From Todiramphus chloris collaris (lineage: Eukaryota > Chordata > Aves > Coraciiformes > Alcedinidae): a stretch of DNA of 64,000 bases. The translations under genes and the position numbers were made by a program. The stretch is taken from the NCBI GenBank assembly GCA_025345505.1, contig JANVCC010000018.1:58832120-58896119 (forward strand). The letters are read 5' to 3'. Positions 41,626 through 56,532 of this stretch are shown one piece after another; position 1 is the stretch's first letter, and each line of letters begins with the position of its first letter. The notes beneath the pieces are model-generated. The model worked only from the letters and a program-made list of their open reading frames with translations. It did no database searches and was not told the DNA's origin.

Positions 41626-44132
41626 TAAGTTACAAAAGCACATCCTATAATTATCCCATTAAGATAATTCAAGAAAGCAGCCTACACGCTCTTTGTGCAG
41701 GGATGTGCATAGGTCTATTGCCTCATCAGGAGGTTTCTGTGTGCCTGTATGAGCTCTGATCCCTACTCCTGCTTGTAGAATTATTGCTACAAAAGGCCTG
41801 TGGACCACACTTACCATGATAATCTGTTTTCCTCCCGAGGGTAAAGATTTTCTTGGTTTCCCATTCAGATTGCAATTTCAGAGTGAGCGGATGGGATTGT
41901 GTGAGAGAGTGTTCTCACTTGGCTGACAAAAGCTATGGATAACTATCACATTTGAAACACATTTTTATGGGGCTGAGAAACAGAACCTTGGAAAAAATGT
42001 AGGTTGTGAGGGATGTTTTTTATTGGTATTGGAGTCCCATGAGAGCTGTGCCAAATAGGCTAAAGTCCCACCCTGGTCCCATTATTCTCAACAGTAAATT
42101 ATTTATGTCAGTATTTATGTCAGCAGCATAGTATCTAGCATAGATATTCCTAGAATCATGCAGTTAAAGAACCTGAGATCAAGCTGCGGGCAACCTTACC
42201 ACTTGCAAAGTTCAAAGACACTGAAACTGATTATAGCTCTGTAAAAATCATTTAATACCTCGTAGGAACAGACTGACCAGGATTCTTTAAAGAAGTTCTT
42301 GTACAGTGTTCTATGTCAGGAGGACAAACCGTTCACTAAGAATGATTTGGAAAGAGCATATTGCAATGTGACAGATCACACAATGACAGAAGATGACATG
42401 GCCTCGCTACTCCAACAAAGACAAATAATATGTATCAGAATACTTGTAAAGAAATAAGGTCACATTCCTGCAAGAGATTTGAACAGAGCATTTCTTTACT
42501 TTCCCTATTGCTTTCTAAAATGTTTTTAAGTTTCTACCACTTGTTGACTTTATTTTCCTGCTAAGTTTTGAAACTTTCCAATGGCAAAAAGTTAAAAACA
42601 GGAATTCACAACATTGGCACAAAATCATATCCAAAACCCCTTAAAAAAAAACCCATGAAAAAAAACCAAGTAGAAATGGTACTTACCCATTTATTGTCCT
42701 TACAATTTTAGTAAAGAGGGAAATCCGCAAATTTGATACTATATCCAACCACTTACCTGTTTCCTGAAATCTAAAACTTTTTCAAAGTAAAAACATATCC
42801 AGCATCCACTCTGCTTCTCTTCCTCTGCAGCATGTGCTGTGGATAGGCATTAAGGCCAGCTTTCCCAGATGGTAGTGAGGACCACAGAATACTGGTGGTG
42901 TGGGTCACCTCCCCTTTCATTTGTGGAACAAACAAGGACAATCACAGCAACTGTTCCAATGGAAAAGTAATGTTAAGAAAATATTTAGTTAGTGCTGACT
43001 GTTCCAGCTGTGGTTCTGGCCTTCACTTTCTCTGCGAGGACAGTGCATTTAAGATACTTATTTCTGTCCCACTCCAAGTGCTTAAATAAGATTCCTGATT
43101 TTTCCTGGCTACTCCTCCAAGTATCTGGAAGCAAGAAAACAGCACTACGAGTCCTATCAATTATCTACAGGACATTAGAAAATTGCCTGCTGATCCCATC
43201 TTGGAGATTGTTACTATGGAAAACACAAAAGTTGTGTGTCAGTGACTGTAATAATAAATCCACTTCACTTGATGGTGACATAAAACTTCTCTTATAGCCC
43301 AAGCTTACTGATAGCTCACTCCACTGCTATGAAGATCCAGATATGTAGAGAAAGATCTTTGTCTTATACCAGCACTTGTGTGGCAACCCAACTCCTCCTC
43401 ATGATGTGACTGTGTTCCCACATTTGTGTAAGCCTTTCACAGAGCTAAGAAAATACAATTAATAATAAGGCTAATAAAATACAATTCATCTGAAGAAGAC
43501 AGGAATATTCAGGCTGGTGTTAATATGTAAAAATAATTTAAAGCTTCCTGATAGCAAGGGGTTTATTTTTATTCCTCAAAATGTGTTGCTGGAAGTGTAG
43601 CATGTCGTGTGTGTTTTGTGACTCTTCATCATGATTAAGAGATAATTTTTTCTTCCAAATAACTGTTTTGGGTTGTTGTTGTTCTCTCAGTATAGTGCCA
43701 GCGTTCTTCTCTTAGTTTATCCACATGTTTTTCTAAAACTGTGCGTGTTTTTGTAAGCACACATTTCCAGTGTCTCTGAACTTGCTTCCCAGGGTATGAC
43801 CCAATCATTAAGGCTGAACTAGTCAAGTGATTTAACATACAAGGATTTCAGGTAGGGTGTAACCGGAGGAGGGAATGCAGCCCACCCAAGTCTGAGCATG
43901 TGAACGCCAAGTTTAAGTAAATTTACTAGCAGGCTTTTTCCCTTTAACCCCTCGCCCCAACAAAACATATAATCAAAAGGTGAAGAGTTCAGTTATGGAA
44001 CAAACAGGACCTCTTTAAAAATACGCAGCTGGCTGTAGCCAAAGACAAACTATGATGTCATTGGGTGGGAACTTCCCCTCACTGTATGCAAGCAGCATGG
44101 GAGTGATGGGATGCAAGATGTGAATAAAATCA

Positions 44133-44153
44133 GGGGGGGGGGGGGGGGGGGGG
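44133..44153. repeat. Homopolymer of 21 G
   Basis: An uninterrupted run of 21 guanines lies between AATAAAATCA and ATTTTAATATA. Such a run can form G-quadruplexes and slips readily in replication and sequencing, so its true length may differ from that shown. Confidence 0.98.
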
Positions 44154-47100
44154 ATTTTAATATATTCTGGGGTTTTGTTGTTACAGCTACTCTTCATTAT
44201 CAGTGTTTTTCTGTTTTATACCTTCGACTGTTGTTCAGCTGCCATAAATTGGGGCCCATGCAATTTTCCATTCCTAGCCACGCTACTCTTATACACAGAC
44301 TGAAAGCTAATCTGATTTGCAAAGTTGTCAATCATGGCATCGATTAGGTAGTAGATAATGGTGTTAATGGAATCATTAAATGGCAAGCAGCTTTTGCAAT
44401 GTTTTCTTTGAATAGCTTGTGGGTCCCCATCTATATTACAACCACAGCTGATTAGGAGAACCTGGCTATTGACAAATTATCCTGTAATTGGGTTTTAATG
44501 TTTGTATTGAGCATCCCAGAGTTGCTAAGACCCCAGTCCTACAGACCTTTAGGTACATAGTTTGTACTTTGCCTGTTGGCAGAGCTAGAAACTAGTTTTC
44601 CTCACAAGAGGTATCCCGTGCAGCCAGATAGGCTTCAATGCCTTTATAGCCAATTCCTTGAGAAAAGCAATGTGTGCTGTTGTAAGAAAATGAGCCAGAG
44701 AAATTGGTACTTACGTCAATGGCTCTAATTCTTGCTATTCTATGTAAGTCTTTAATGGTGATAAGAGAAACAAAGATCTCTACTACTATATAGACATTTG
44801 TCCATAATATTATACTTTCACACAGTGTTTTCTTTTCTCATAGAAAGATCAAGATTCACTACTCAAATTTTTCTTGGTCTGTGATGAATTCATTAGTATA
44901 TACATCTGAGAAAGCTCTAGATAAAACATGCATCTCTTTTACATTTTGCTTTTCCCAGGAAGAACGAAATGAGTATTTCATTTTTAATCAATCTGAGTTT
45001 ACAATTTTTCTTATATGATTTTTCTTTTTATTTTATTAATCACACTCAAGAAAAAAAACAGTGAATAACAAACAACTTCACAACTGTCATTGATTTTCAG
45101 AGAAAACTCTTACCAGTTTTCAAGTACTATATTCACAAAGGTCAATAAACTCAAAATGCACAGTCTCACTGTTTGAAGCTACAGAGTGCTGAGGGGAAAA
45201 TGTGCATTATGACGAGCTAATCTGTTTGAAATCTTCTATCTCAAGCGTTTGCCCCAGGTAATTGTTTAGCATTAAAAAAACGTACCATGTACAGCCATGA
45301 CCTTGCCAAAACATCTGTGATGTCTTGCATCAAAAATAATTAATATCCTGATTTTCAGATAATTTAAAATTTCCTTGACCCAAAGCCAAAAGCTACACAC
45401 TCTTCCTTTTTCAATATGGATTATTCATTTTGTTTCTTGAAAGGAAGAAATGACAATGAATTGGGATCAGTTATCCAATTTCCAGTTCTTTAATATTGAG
45501 TGCATTTATAAAATGTTTAATCATGGTATTAACTTTGATTATTATCCATATGACATTTAGCAGTATTTCAGTTTTATACAAGTCAGGCATCCTTTGCTGT
45601 TCAAAAAGCTATGTGGCTAGTTGTACCATTTGCGGGAAATGCAGTAATCCTATATGCGGTTTTAGATTCATGTGAATTAGGCAACGTTGTCCTTTGAATG
45701 AGTGGAAATAGCCATTATACATATAAAAACAAAGATTAATAGGCACAAAACACACTTGTTTACATCACTACTGTTTTGCCTGGAAAGTCTCAGAAACTAA
45801 GTTTTGCATTCAAGGTCTGCCTTGCACATGCAGAGTAACGTACAGCCGTGCAAGCTGTGCTCTGAGCAGCTTTAAGAGTTTCTTTCCAATTCCATATGCA
45901 CAAAGTAACCTCACTTTAAATTGATTTAATGTGTCTGCACAGCAGGTGCGTGCTGTGTTTAAACTGATTCAAGGGGGAGCAGGAGTGCAATTCTCTGTTT
46001 GGAGTAGCACAGCTTTTGAAACAGAAGAGATAGTGGTATCAATGCTGCTTGTAACGTCCTTTGGAGCCGAACAGAACAGCACTGCCCCCCGCACCGCCTT
46101 CCACTGACTCACTGCACTACTGAGAGGGCAGAGGAGTCTGAAGTGAGACATAGCTGACTTCCCCTCAAATGCCCTCCCAGTCTGTAATCCACAAACCCCA
46201 CTAATCTGCACTGGGGCTTCCCTGCATTATTGTGGATTAATGACGTTCTGCTCTATCATATAGCGTGTTTATGCACTGTTTGCAGACCCTATGCAATTTA
46301 ACTCACGGCAAGCATTGGTCTGTAATCTTATGTCCTGTCACTCTTGTTTAGTGGAAATCTATATATAGAGAGAGTATAAAAAATAAGGTATAAATAATGT
46401 TATGCTTACTTTACAGTAGAGTTTTATACAGCATACTGCCGGTGTACTTTATAGCCAAAGAGCTTTTCACCACCTTGCAAAGGGAGGTTAAATACCTCTC
46501 AGAGCATTCAGCTATTGCTTTGCACAACAGCAGCTTCTCACAAATCTGTCAGGAGGTGGTGTAGTTCAGGGACTTCACCTGGATTCCACTTTGCTCCACA
46601 ACCCTCTTCTAGTGGCTTGGCTTACAGCCTAGCAGCACTACTTATTCTCCCTCTCAAACAAAATCAGTAAGCCTCTATCACACAAGAAGCCACACAGTCT
46701 TAGCCTTCCTGCTCCTGCAGGATGTCTTCAGTCATCCTGGTTTTGTAAGGTCTACTAGTAGTCTTCTGGCAAGCTCTGTTGAGAAGTAGTCCTAATTCAA
46801 AGGAGGAGCAATTAACAGGACCCACTGACTTCCTTTAGTGTCACCGTCTGTTGGTTCTCTTCCTTACCCACCACCATCATATTGTCTCTTTTCCTCCACT
46901 TTTCTGTGGTGAGCCAGAGGGCAAGTTGCTGTTGGCAAGATCAGGAGAATCGTGAGAGTCCTTTGCCAGGTTCCTCAAGCTTCTTCTGGTCTTACTGTGC
47001 TAGATACCCGGTACCCAGGGTGGTGGCAGCCCCTCTCCTTGCCCTTCCACTCCATCAGTCCACAGTCTCACTGTGCTTAGGTGCTATGGGAAGCCACCAT

Positions 47101-50100
47101 CATATATGCAAAAATATACCCACAGGACCTAGAAGGATAGCAGCAAAGAGCTGTTTTCTCTTGTTCAGTCAGAGGGGCTGGAGTCAAGCAGTGAGGTGCA
47201 AAGTGTAAGACCCAGAGAAGAGTAATGGGGTGCTTCAGAAAGACACAGGGGTGACAGTGCAGGGAAAGAGCATAACCAAATGCCTTCCTGAGAGTCTGAC
47301 TGCAGTACACGGAGACAGATACAAATAGGTCTGTGTAAGTCACAAACACATTAAAATTCCTCTTAAGTCCTCCTTCTTTAAGAGGAGAAAATGCTATAGC
47401 TGGAGTTTCTGGGGAAAGTCACGTCTGCTTACTCCTTCAGGGTCCATCCAGGGTGCCCCATGTGAAACCTTTTAAAACTTAGCATCAACTATCCTATCTG
47501 CAGGCTATTCCCTCTCTCCCTTTCCCTGTCTGACTTGCTGCAAGAGCCTATATTCAATCCCTGTGCTCTGTTAAAACTTTAGCAGGGTGATAAAATGTGG
47601 TAGGGACAAGGGGTAGGGAAGATTCTGACACTGGTGAGAAGGTGCAAGGCTGAGTTGTATGGAAGAGTAATTTTTGTGACAGTGAACTACTTACTATTGC
47701 TGTACAGCCTATAGCTCTAACTTCACTATGGACAAATTGCTGCTATTCCTATGTAATAGATTGTCCCCTTCTCTAGGTACTCTGGTGTCTTGCCATACTT
47801 GATATACCATTTTTTATGACCAGACTTAAAACAGAACAAAAAAAAAATGTCTTTCTTCTCTTCAAATGCAGATGAAATGGAAAATTTCCTCTGTTGTCTA
47901 TTTTATTCTTTTACTAGGATTGTAACTACTGTGAACAGGAAAGTTAAGTCAGATGAGTTTTGTGGTTTGTGAATCTCTGGACTATTTTGATCTGAGTGTC
48001 TGGAGATGTTACCTGTCTCTTTTGTCTCTCTTTCCCACTCTATCAGTTGTTTTTGTTACGATGCACAACTGCCATGGGAAGCTGGCCTCACAGATAAAAA
48101 GTATATCCAGGACCACCTGTACACAGTGTGACAGCACTGAACTGTATTGTCTATTCTCTGAAACATATAAATGTTCAGTATAGGGATGCTGTATCTGTGG
48201 CAGAAAAACCAGTAACACCTATTGAAGTTATTATCCCCATTAAGACTTTTTTTTTTTTCTGTTGACTCGAAACAATCTTGGAATGGCTTCTGTAACTTGG
48301 ATCTCTGTTGAATTTTGTACTAGGTGCTGCATTTACCAGCATTTCTGAGGAAATTTATAGGCAAATTGAACTGTAAATTGGCTATATGTATGATTGTGGC
48401 ATACTCTAAGAAATCATGTGCCTCTTCAGAGAAGGAGCAGGAACACTCTTCACAGGAGAGGCACAGAACTTTTATGATTTAAATGTGAACAGATTATGTA
48501 TCTTTGACATGGCAGCTCAATAATGCAAACTTCCCTCGGGCAAGTTGCCTGTGTCTAAACAGCACACATCTGTTCTTTTCCACCACTTGTTTACATGTTC
48601 CTCCATGTGCCTGCACCATCCTCATTTGAAAGGCATTCCTTAATGCTTTGTTTATTTCTCACATATATTTCACAACGGCATGCAGTTGGGAACTCTGTTG
48701 AGTGCTGGTTTTATACAATTTACAACCCAGTGTTTGTTTTTTAATATATTAGTGTGTATAAAGAATAACTCCCTGAAGTCATTCAAGGTTAAAATCAGGC
48801 TTTGTGGCTTCGGGGTGACTGGGCAGCATCATGAAATACCACATTGCATGGTAATGCAACTAATGAGTCTACAATGATACATACTATAATACAGAGTAGA
48901 GGATTTAGGACAGGAGAAAAGAAAATCTAATTAACATTAGCAATTTAATAGTGGCATTCAAAACATTAATACATTTTCACTAAGCATAATACGGGGAAAG
49001 ATACACATTGAATTAAGAAGATACTTGATTATTTTTTAAATTATGACCTTAGATTTCTCTTCTCAGGTGTTAGACTGATTTTCACAAATGTTGAGCAAGT
49101 ATTTGTTCAGTAGTGCTGAAAAAGTAATGCTGAAGGGGTAGATTCTATGAAGTCCACCATCTCTGGAACATTAGTACAATGCTGTACAAGTACTAGGACA
49201 ATGAAGATGCTCATTTTACCCTAAGGATGGAGTAAAACACTGCTGCTGTTCGAAAATTGCTACTAGAGCAGATCAGTTCTGAGTAATGGCTTACATTTTC
49301 CTTTACATTATTTTCCGTTTTCTCTTTACTATTTAAGGTATTCTACAATTAATAAGCCAGATAGGCTGAAGTGGGTTGTTTTTTCCTCTACTGAAATGAT
49401 AATCGGTGCTACCAAAACAAAGCACTCAGCATAGGTCTTGTTTACATGTTTAGTCTGCTTGCATATCATATTTGAGTGCTGCTTCAGTCTCTTTTTCCAG
49501 ACACTCTGGTTGCCAATATGCAGTGGACCATGCAGTGTGGGTTTTTATAAAAGGCTTACGAATAAAAGTAAAATTCTCAGAGAAATATTTTTCCTTTTTT
49601 ATGTAGAAATCACAGAAATAAAGCATATGAAAAAATCTACGACATTAGGAATGGGCACATCTGATATTTCATTCCTATAAAATGCACACAGATTAACAAT
49701 GAAAGGAAACCAAGTATTTTCAAGGTATAAACACAAACCAGAAAAGTATTCCTGTACATAAAGGAATATTGCTGAGGAAAAAAGGGTTTTGGCTAATTAA
49801 TCTGTTGGAGCTACAAAATCTTAAAATTGGCAGAAGAGAAGATCAGTGTGGAATTAAAAATCAAATGCTAAGGAACTCATTGAGAGTTATTATTGAGATT
49901 TATTCTGCTTCTTAGGTTTTGGGGTTTTTTTCTTTGTAAAGTAACATAGCAATGCACATCTCTGTCCTATTTGTGATGGCTATAAAGAAGCAAAAATATT
50001 TTTTTAGATGCACATAAATACTATTGCAAAATGACATGTTGATCTCTGATCATTGTAAAAGCAACTATTTCCTTTGGACAAACCCTTCTGTTCATTAGCA

Positions 50101-53100
50101 CTGAATGGTATTTATCTTTTTTTTTTTTCCTGTTTAGATAATTTGTTCAGTGTTGATATATTTAAAAACATTCAATTGCTTGAAATAGTATCTGCAGCTT
50201 CCCATCAAAAGAGTGATGGCAGAGGCTGTGGGTCTAAATCTCAAAGCACCACTTTGTAGACTTCCTAAGTGATTAGTAGAGTATTATCGCCCTCCACCAT
50301 CTGGCTATCTAATATGGAAACGATATTAAAGGAATCAGAAGACCTATACAGGCTTCGACACTTTGGACATACAATGTTTTACAGAAAAATTGTGGAAGTT
50401 GCTTTTAAAACAACAAGAGATATGCTAACACATAAAAGAATTTTTTTTCTATTTGCACAGAAAATACACATCTGTCCTCCTCTGTTTTAATTACTTGAAA
50501 GTATATAAAGCCATACACATGTATGCTGAGATAATACAGCTTAGCACATATAGGCAGGCTGCATCTTTAGCATTCTAGGAGTGAAATCTGTTTAAGAGTC
50601 TCATTCTGGTTTTGATGTCACTACAATTAGTTGATGTGTTGGATAGATTCTGAGGCTTTGATTCATCTACACTTTAAAGGTTCTGAAGTCAAACGCTTTG
50701 GATAAGGAGGAATTAAAGAATCATCAGAAATTTCTGTGTTAAAGCCTCACAATCCAATACATAAAAACTCTTGTAATTCAGTGTACTGTATATCTTTGTG
50801 TATAAAAATATCCCTTTATAAGGAAGGACAAAAGATACGCTTCTCTACTCCAGGAACATTACATGGAATAAAGAGCCTCTGAAAACCTCCAAAGCACAGA
50901 ATGCAAGCTTGTGCTGCCAGACAAAAGTGAAAGCCTATCCTGTTTTCTCTCTCCCTGATGTAGTTGCTGTGTCAGATGAGGGCATCAGGGCAGATCCAAA
51001 AGTCAGAATGAAGAAAAGAGAAACAGGGCAGAACGCAGTGTGGTGAATTCAGCCCTACAAACACCTAGGTTTTCCCTGTACAAGCCCAGCTTTAGGCTTT
51101 TTAATTTGTTTGTTTGCTTTATAGAAGTGCAGATAAAGGTGGTAATTAAAAACGGGCTGTCTGATTCCAGTCATTCATAGGTGTTGTGCTCCAGGGTATT
51201 GGGAGCCCTGTATCCGGTAAAGAGGAAAGCAGAAAAAAGGGAGGTCTTTTCTCCTGTTTCCTTCAAGCTGTTTAGGAAGGGGTTTTTTTTACTTCTTTTT
51301 TAATGGTTTTATTTTAACCTCATAATGGAAATCAAACAGTTTCTTTGCATTGCCAGAGAATCCTGAGCTTGGGGGCTTTCAACTGCACTCATGTCAGGAA
51401 AGTTTAGTAGCCGTTAATGAGGAGACAATAAACGTTTCACTGAGCAGCACAACTAATAGAGCCTGATTTGGTAAAGATCTGTGTCTTCTGGTCTTGAAAT
51501 CTACTTCTCTGCTGCAGTGACCCCAGGTCCTCCTTTGTCTTCTGTGGTACCTGCCCAAGACAAAAGAGAGCATGGGCTGTGGCTAACCTGAAGAAAGGTC
51601 AGGGGCAGAGCTAAGGCTACCTTTCCCTCTGCTAAAGAATTATTTTCCTTTCTCTTCTAGCCAACTGTGTTGTTGTGGTTTTTTTGTTTTTTTTTTTAAC
51701 AAAGCTTGTAAGACGTTAATTGTCTTTAAGATTACTATCCTCTTGCACATATGGCTGAAATTGGTCACGGACTTCAAAAGCTAAAGGGTTGACAGCAGTC
51801 ACATGTGCCTTTGGGAACTAGGCTATCAACTCACTTCCAATATGGTTTTTTATATTTTATATTCTCAGTACTTTTGTACATAGTTCTCTGATCATTAGTT
51901 ATGTTGTCCATGATAGCCAAGGAGTATATGAAGGAAAAACAGAGTAAGTACCGTCTTACCCAAAATTTCTAATTCCCTTTCTTCTCCATATATCATGAAA
52001 AGAACACAACACCTTTTCCCATTTTTTACAAGCTACATGGAGGCTGCTTTTGGCAGCAAATCCAGCTCAAGTCAAAGCGATGGGCTCTGTTCTACTGTTC
52101 CTGATCAGATCAAATCTACATTGTGCTTTGCATCCACATTAGCTGTGTGAATAGAGCTGTCTATGAACCCCAGGGTAAGGTGGCTCACTAATGTGACTGG
52201 GATTAAAAAGAAAAAACAAATTCATTTTTTGAAGGTATAACTAATTCAAATTTTTCCACTCTTCTCATTCTCATCTCTTCCACTTCAGGGGCAAATCTGC
52301 ACAGCTGCAGCAAGGAAAGGAGCTAGGAGATGAGTCTTAAAGTGGTTCAGATACCAAAGGGGTATTAATTTTGAGTTATTCCTGAAGAGTGAAATTCTGT
52401 CCTGACTGAAGACACCAGAAAGTTTGCCTTTTACTGCAGAGCGGATAGAATTTCATCTTGTGCAGCCGCAATGTAAGGGCAAGAAGCCAGGCCCTACCAA
52501 CATCAGGAGCAAAATATCCCATGAATTCAACATCTTGGCACTGAATAAATTCCAATAGTTGTGACTCTGTGCTAGGGTAGCAGTAAAACCTGTGAAACAT
52601 TATCTGTGGGTAGAATCTCCTCTGCCATTACAAATTCCAATCATAACTATGGAAAAAGAATTATTAAAGGGCCAAAAGACAGAATTAATATTGCTCAAGA
52701 CTTAACTGTCCTGATCTTTTCAGAAATTAGTTAGGATACAAAAAAACTTTTAATTCTACTGAGCCTACATTTAAATTCATAGTTTAGGCAAACATTTTAT
52801 GCAAGTATTTAAACTGCCCTGGTGCAATTTTTTTTTTTAAACCAATGTCATTTAATACATATTTTGACACATTTTCCATAAAATTGGCATTAACTGTTCT
52901 GACAGAGACATGAACACCAGAAATGTAAGCAGTTCATCAGTATTAAAAATATGATTCTCAGATATCTAAGAAAAAAATTAGGTGTTGGCAGGGTATACAA
53001 GGAGAGAGAAGAAGAATTTTCAGTCTCTGTGCACAGTGTTCAGCCCATTCCTACCTTCCACATGCTGGTTCATAATGTACAAGACCTGCTCACGAAGTCC

Positions 53101-53554
53101 TAATTCTGGCAAAAATTCCTTTTCCCTCAGTAAGGAGAGTAGAGCAACCCTCACAGTGCACACTCAAGTAACAAGGCATGGAAAAATTATCATAAGATAG
53201 TTTTTGGTATGGAAAAATACATTAAATTAATTTTCCAAATAACATATCTAGATATTTTATCTTGTGGTTTATACCCAGATATCTCAATCCGGTCAAGAAA
53301 CTGTAATAAGGTACCTCAGTTAAATGTATTTGTGCTCAACTTTTACTCATTGTTCAGCACATACAGCCTACAGCTGAAAGGAGGAACACAACAGAAGCAG
53401 TGTTTCTTTCTGATCCTAAGGGCACAGTATTTTTGGCAGAAATAACCCTAGTATTCCAAAAGCTACCATCTCCTTTCATTGTGTTACTGGTCTCATAATA
53501 ACTGTTCAGCAAGACACAGGGACGTTTACCTACTGTTTGCCAGCAAGAGGAGAA

Positions 53555-53566
53555 ACACACACACAC
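53555..53566. repeat. (AC)6 microsatellite
   Basis: Six perfect AC units in AT-rich non-coding DNA. Confidence 0.93.
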
Positions 53567-54313
53567 AAAACTCTGTGTCCAGCATAATCACTGTCGGCAT
53601 ATACCATATAACCCATTTGCTTGCAAAGTACTCATTAAATATTCTAGTGTCCTCATGTAGAAAGGCAGTATATAAATTTCCTTCTTTATGGTGGAAATTG
53701 TGGCAAGATGATAGAAATGCCACTTTCAAAAAAGCAGATTTAAATAAAATATAAACAACTTTATAATTCTTTAGATAATTCCTTCTGGTACAGATGCTAT
53801 TACAGCTTTACATCCTGGATTTCCACTAACATAGATGTCATCTCATGTAATTAAACTGGATAATTTTCAACAGTACAGGATGCAATGAATCACTCAGAAA
53901 TCAACATTAGAAAATATACTTGGAGGAAAGGAATGATACCTTAAAGGATTCAGGAATACATATTTGCAGGAAGATGTGTCTATTATGACATGCAATTTAC
54001 TGGAACTCTCATGAGTTCTTTCTGAAGTGATGTACTAGTCATTTAAAATGAGTTTTTAAAATAAAGGTTTACAAAGGAATATCAGCTCTTTTGTCAAGTC
54101 TTGAACTGATGGTACTTATCACATAGACATAAAGTTTCCTTGCCCAGTTTTCATTAGATAGATCTTTGTTGTAAATTTTTTTTGGTTTAGTTTTTAAGCA
54201 GACAAGCTCCATCTGAGCTAGGTAGACTGGGATCTAGACTGGCCATAAGACAAGCATTAAACAGCTTAGAAGACTGTCTTAGTGCATTAATAGCTCAGCA
54301 GTTGTAAGGATTA

Positions 54314-54330
54314 TTGTTGTTGTTGTTGTT
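54314..54330. repeat. (TTG)n microsatellite
   Basis: Nearly six TTG units, followed by TGGGATTTTTTTTC. Part of the T/G-rich tracts seen on the right side of the window. Confidence 0.93.
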
Positions 54331-56508
54331 TGGGATTTTTTTTCTGGCAGTACCATAGCAAATAACAGTTTAAAGGCGAACAACAAAGTAGATTTGCTCG
54401 TGCTAACAGCAAAGTCTTTCCAAACAGAAGAGGGAGCACAGGAGGAAACACGGATTCTATGTCTGCACAGTACTGATGTAATGATGGGCACAGACATTTG
54501 AGCTGCTTCTGAATGAGTTAACATGGCACTGGAAGCAGAACAAATTCATTAGTGCAGTATTTTCTCTGGGCTGTTTACCCGGTTGAGAGGTACAATATAT
54601 TCATCCAGATGTACGGCCATGGTAATGCAGCCATGCAGCTTCCAGTATGCAGGACTGGTTGTTAAGATCTGGACTGCGTGTCTCTTGAGCTATGCAGGCA
54701 CAACTGATAGCTCCTGTTTAGAAATTAAGTTATAATCCTTTCAGAAAAAAGAAATCAACCTTCTCAGTATTAAACAAAGATAATTAAGGCAGAAAGCCAT
54801 AAAGAATGAAAGTCATAACACCTAAGTTGTTTGCTAAAATACAGAAGCGTGGAGGAATTTAAAGATAGGTGACATTGTCAAAGTTGAAATTCTAGAAAAA
54901 ATACTTTTCCAAAGACTTCCTCAAATACCGCACAGGTGAATTAAATTGTGTTTGCCGACTCAACAAAAAGGATGCTTTCAGTACTTGAGATGTAAGGGTG
55001 AAGACCTGGACAAGAATTTCAATAGTAAGCATTATAGGGTACATTGACAAGACTCTACCTCAGATAAAAAATTAATTTCTGCATAATATATCTTATTGTA
55101 GATTGAGAGAAGAGCTTTGAAAGGTTTGAGACAAATGTAATATTTATGTGGCAGGTACTAACTGACAGGCAAGAAGCTGTGGCTCCTGGTGACTATAGGA
55201 GTATAGTGAGAGAGGACAAACTGTGTTTAATGATTTTTCATGTTGGCTGAAAGCCAGACATCCACAGGCAGGTTGACAGTCAAAGACAGTCTGAGATCTT
55301 AATGTTAAAAGAAGGAAACATATAATATGAACAAGAAAAAAACCTGGGATTTATTTTGATGAAGACAGTAACTTCTAATTTAGATGAAAGAGGGTAAGAA
55401 GTGAAGGGTATGCAGAAAGAGGTGAAGGTGTAAGACAAATCCTCCAAAGGCAATGTTGAAAAATGGCAGAATCATGAGTCAACATTGTCATAAAAAAGCA
55501 CATAAGAGAAGATTTCAGTGAGAGATATCTGATGACATGATTCAAAAGATACCAACTAGCCACTAAGAAGAATGATGAAGTCTTGTTTTTGGGACTTTGG
55601 TCATTTGAGACTTGGGTGAAAACAGTTTCAGCTGTAAGGCAGAAATTGGACTGTAGAGCATGCAGTTTTACAAAAATTTAGATGGCAAATGTAAATAGCA
55701 TATTGATTGAGCCAGGGGCTGAATGGGTTAGACATGAAACATCTAGAAAAGCAAGGACACATAGACATTATCTAAGGGACAAAGATTAGGTTGCCAGTTC
55801 TCATGGGAAGTCAGTGAGCTCTATCTAATCACTTTCACTTGCTCTGAAATCTCCCTAATTACCATTCTAATGACATGGATATGACAAGTCAGCTGTCATT
55901 AGTGGTACTTCTCGTGAGTCTCTGGAGTCCTCTGAATACAGGTACATAATTAGTAACATTGGCTGTAGATCCACACATACAGTTGACAAAAGTGCAACTC
56001 AACCTTACCTTTGTCAATTTTTTGCTCTTCCCCAGTCCTGCTTCTTCTGCTGGTCGCGGCCTTCTTCAATCAAGGAAACATGCCCTGGCCATATTGCACC
56101 ACTGCACGAAAGCATGACTTGTTTCACTGAATGCCCCTCAAGTGAAAGATCCTATTATTGCTTTCCCAACTGCCCCAAAAGCATAAAGCAACCTTTTTCT
56201 GAGTATGATTTTATCCTTTTTGAAGGTTTCCATGCAGCTTACCTGTCTCAGACAGCTATGCTATGAAGAAGGCTATTCTTAGGATTGTAGATACCATTGT
56301 GCCAAGATGCAGCAGAAAGACAACTACATGTCCCATAGTATTATTTTCTGCTATTTTCAATTTGCCTATTATTTGCAATTTTGATGCTTACCTGTTTTGC
56401 TCAGATTAATGAATATGTTTTTTAGCACCCAGTGCAAATTATAAAGAAAGAGCAGTCATGTCACATTGCTATGTTTGATGGGATGGGGTCATACCATTTG
56501 GTCAAAAC

Positions 56509-56532
56509 TGAATGCAAATATGAATGCAAATA
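56509..56532. repeat. 12-bp tandem duplication creating two octamer (ATGCAAAT) sites
   Basis: TGAATGCAAATA is repeated exactly twice. Each copy contains ATGCAAAT, the POU/Oct-factor octamer, at 56,512-56,519 and 56,524-56,531, spaced 12 bp apart. The duplication is certain; whether the octamers bind a factor is unknown. Confidence 0.9.
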
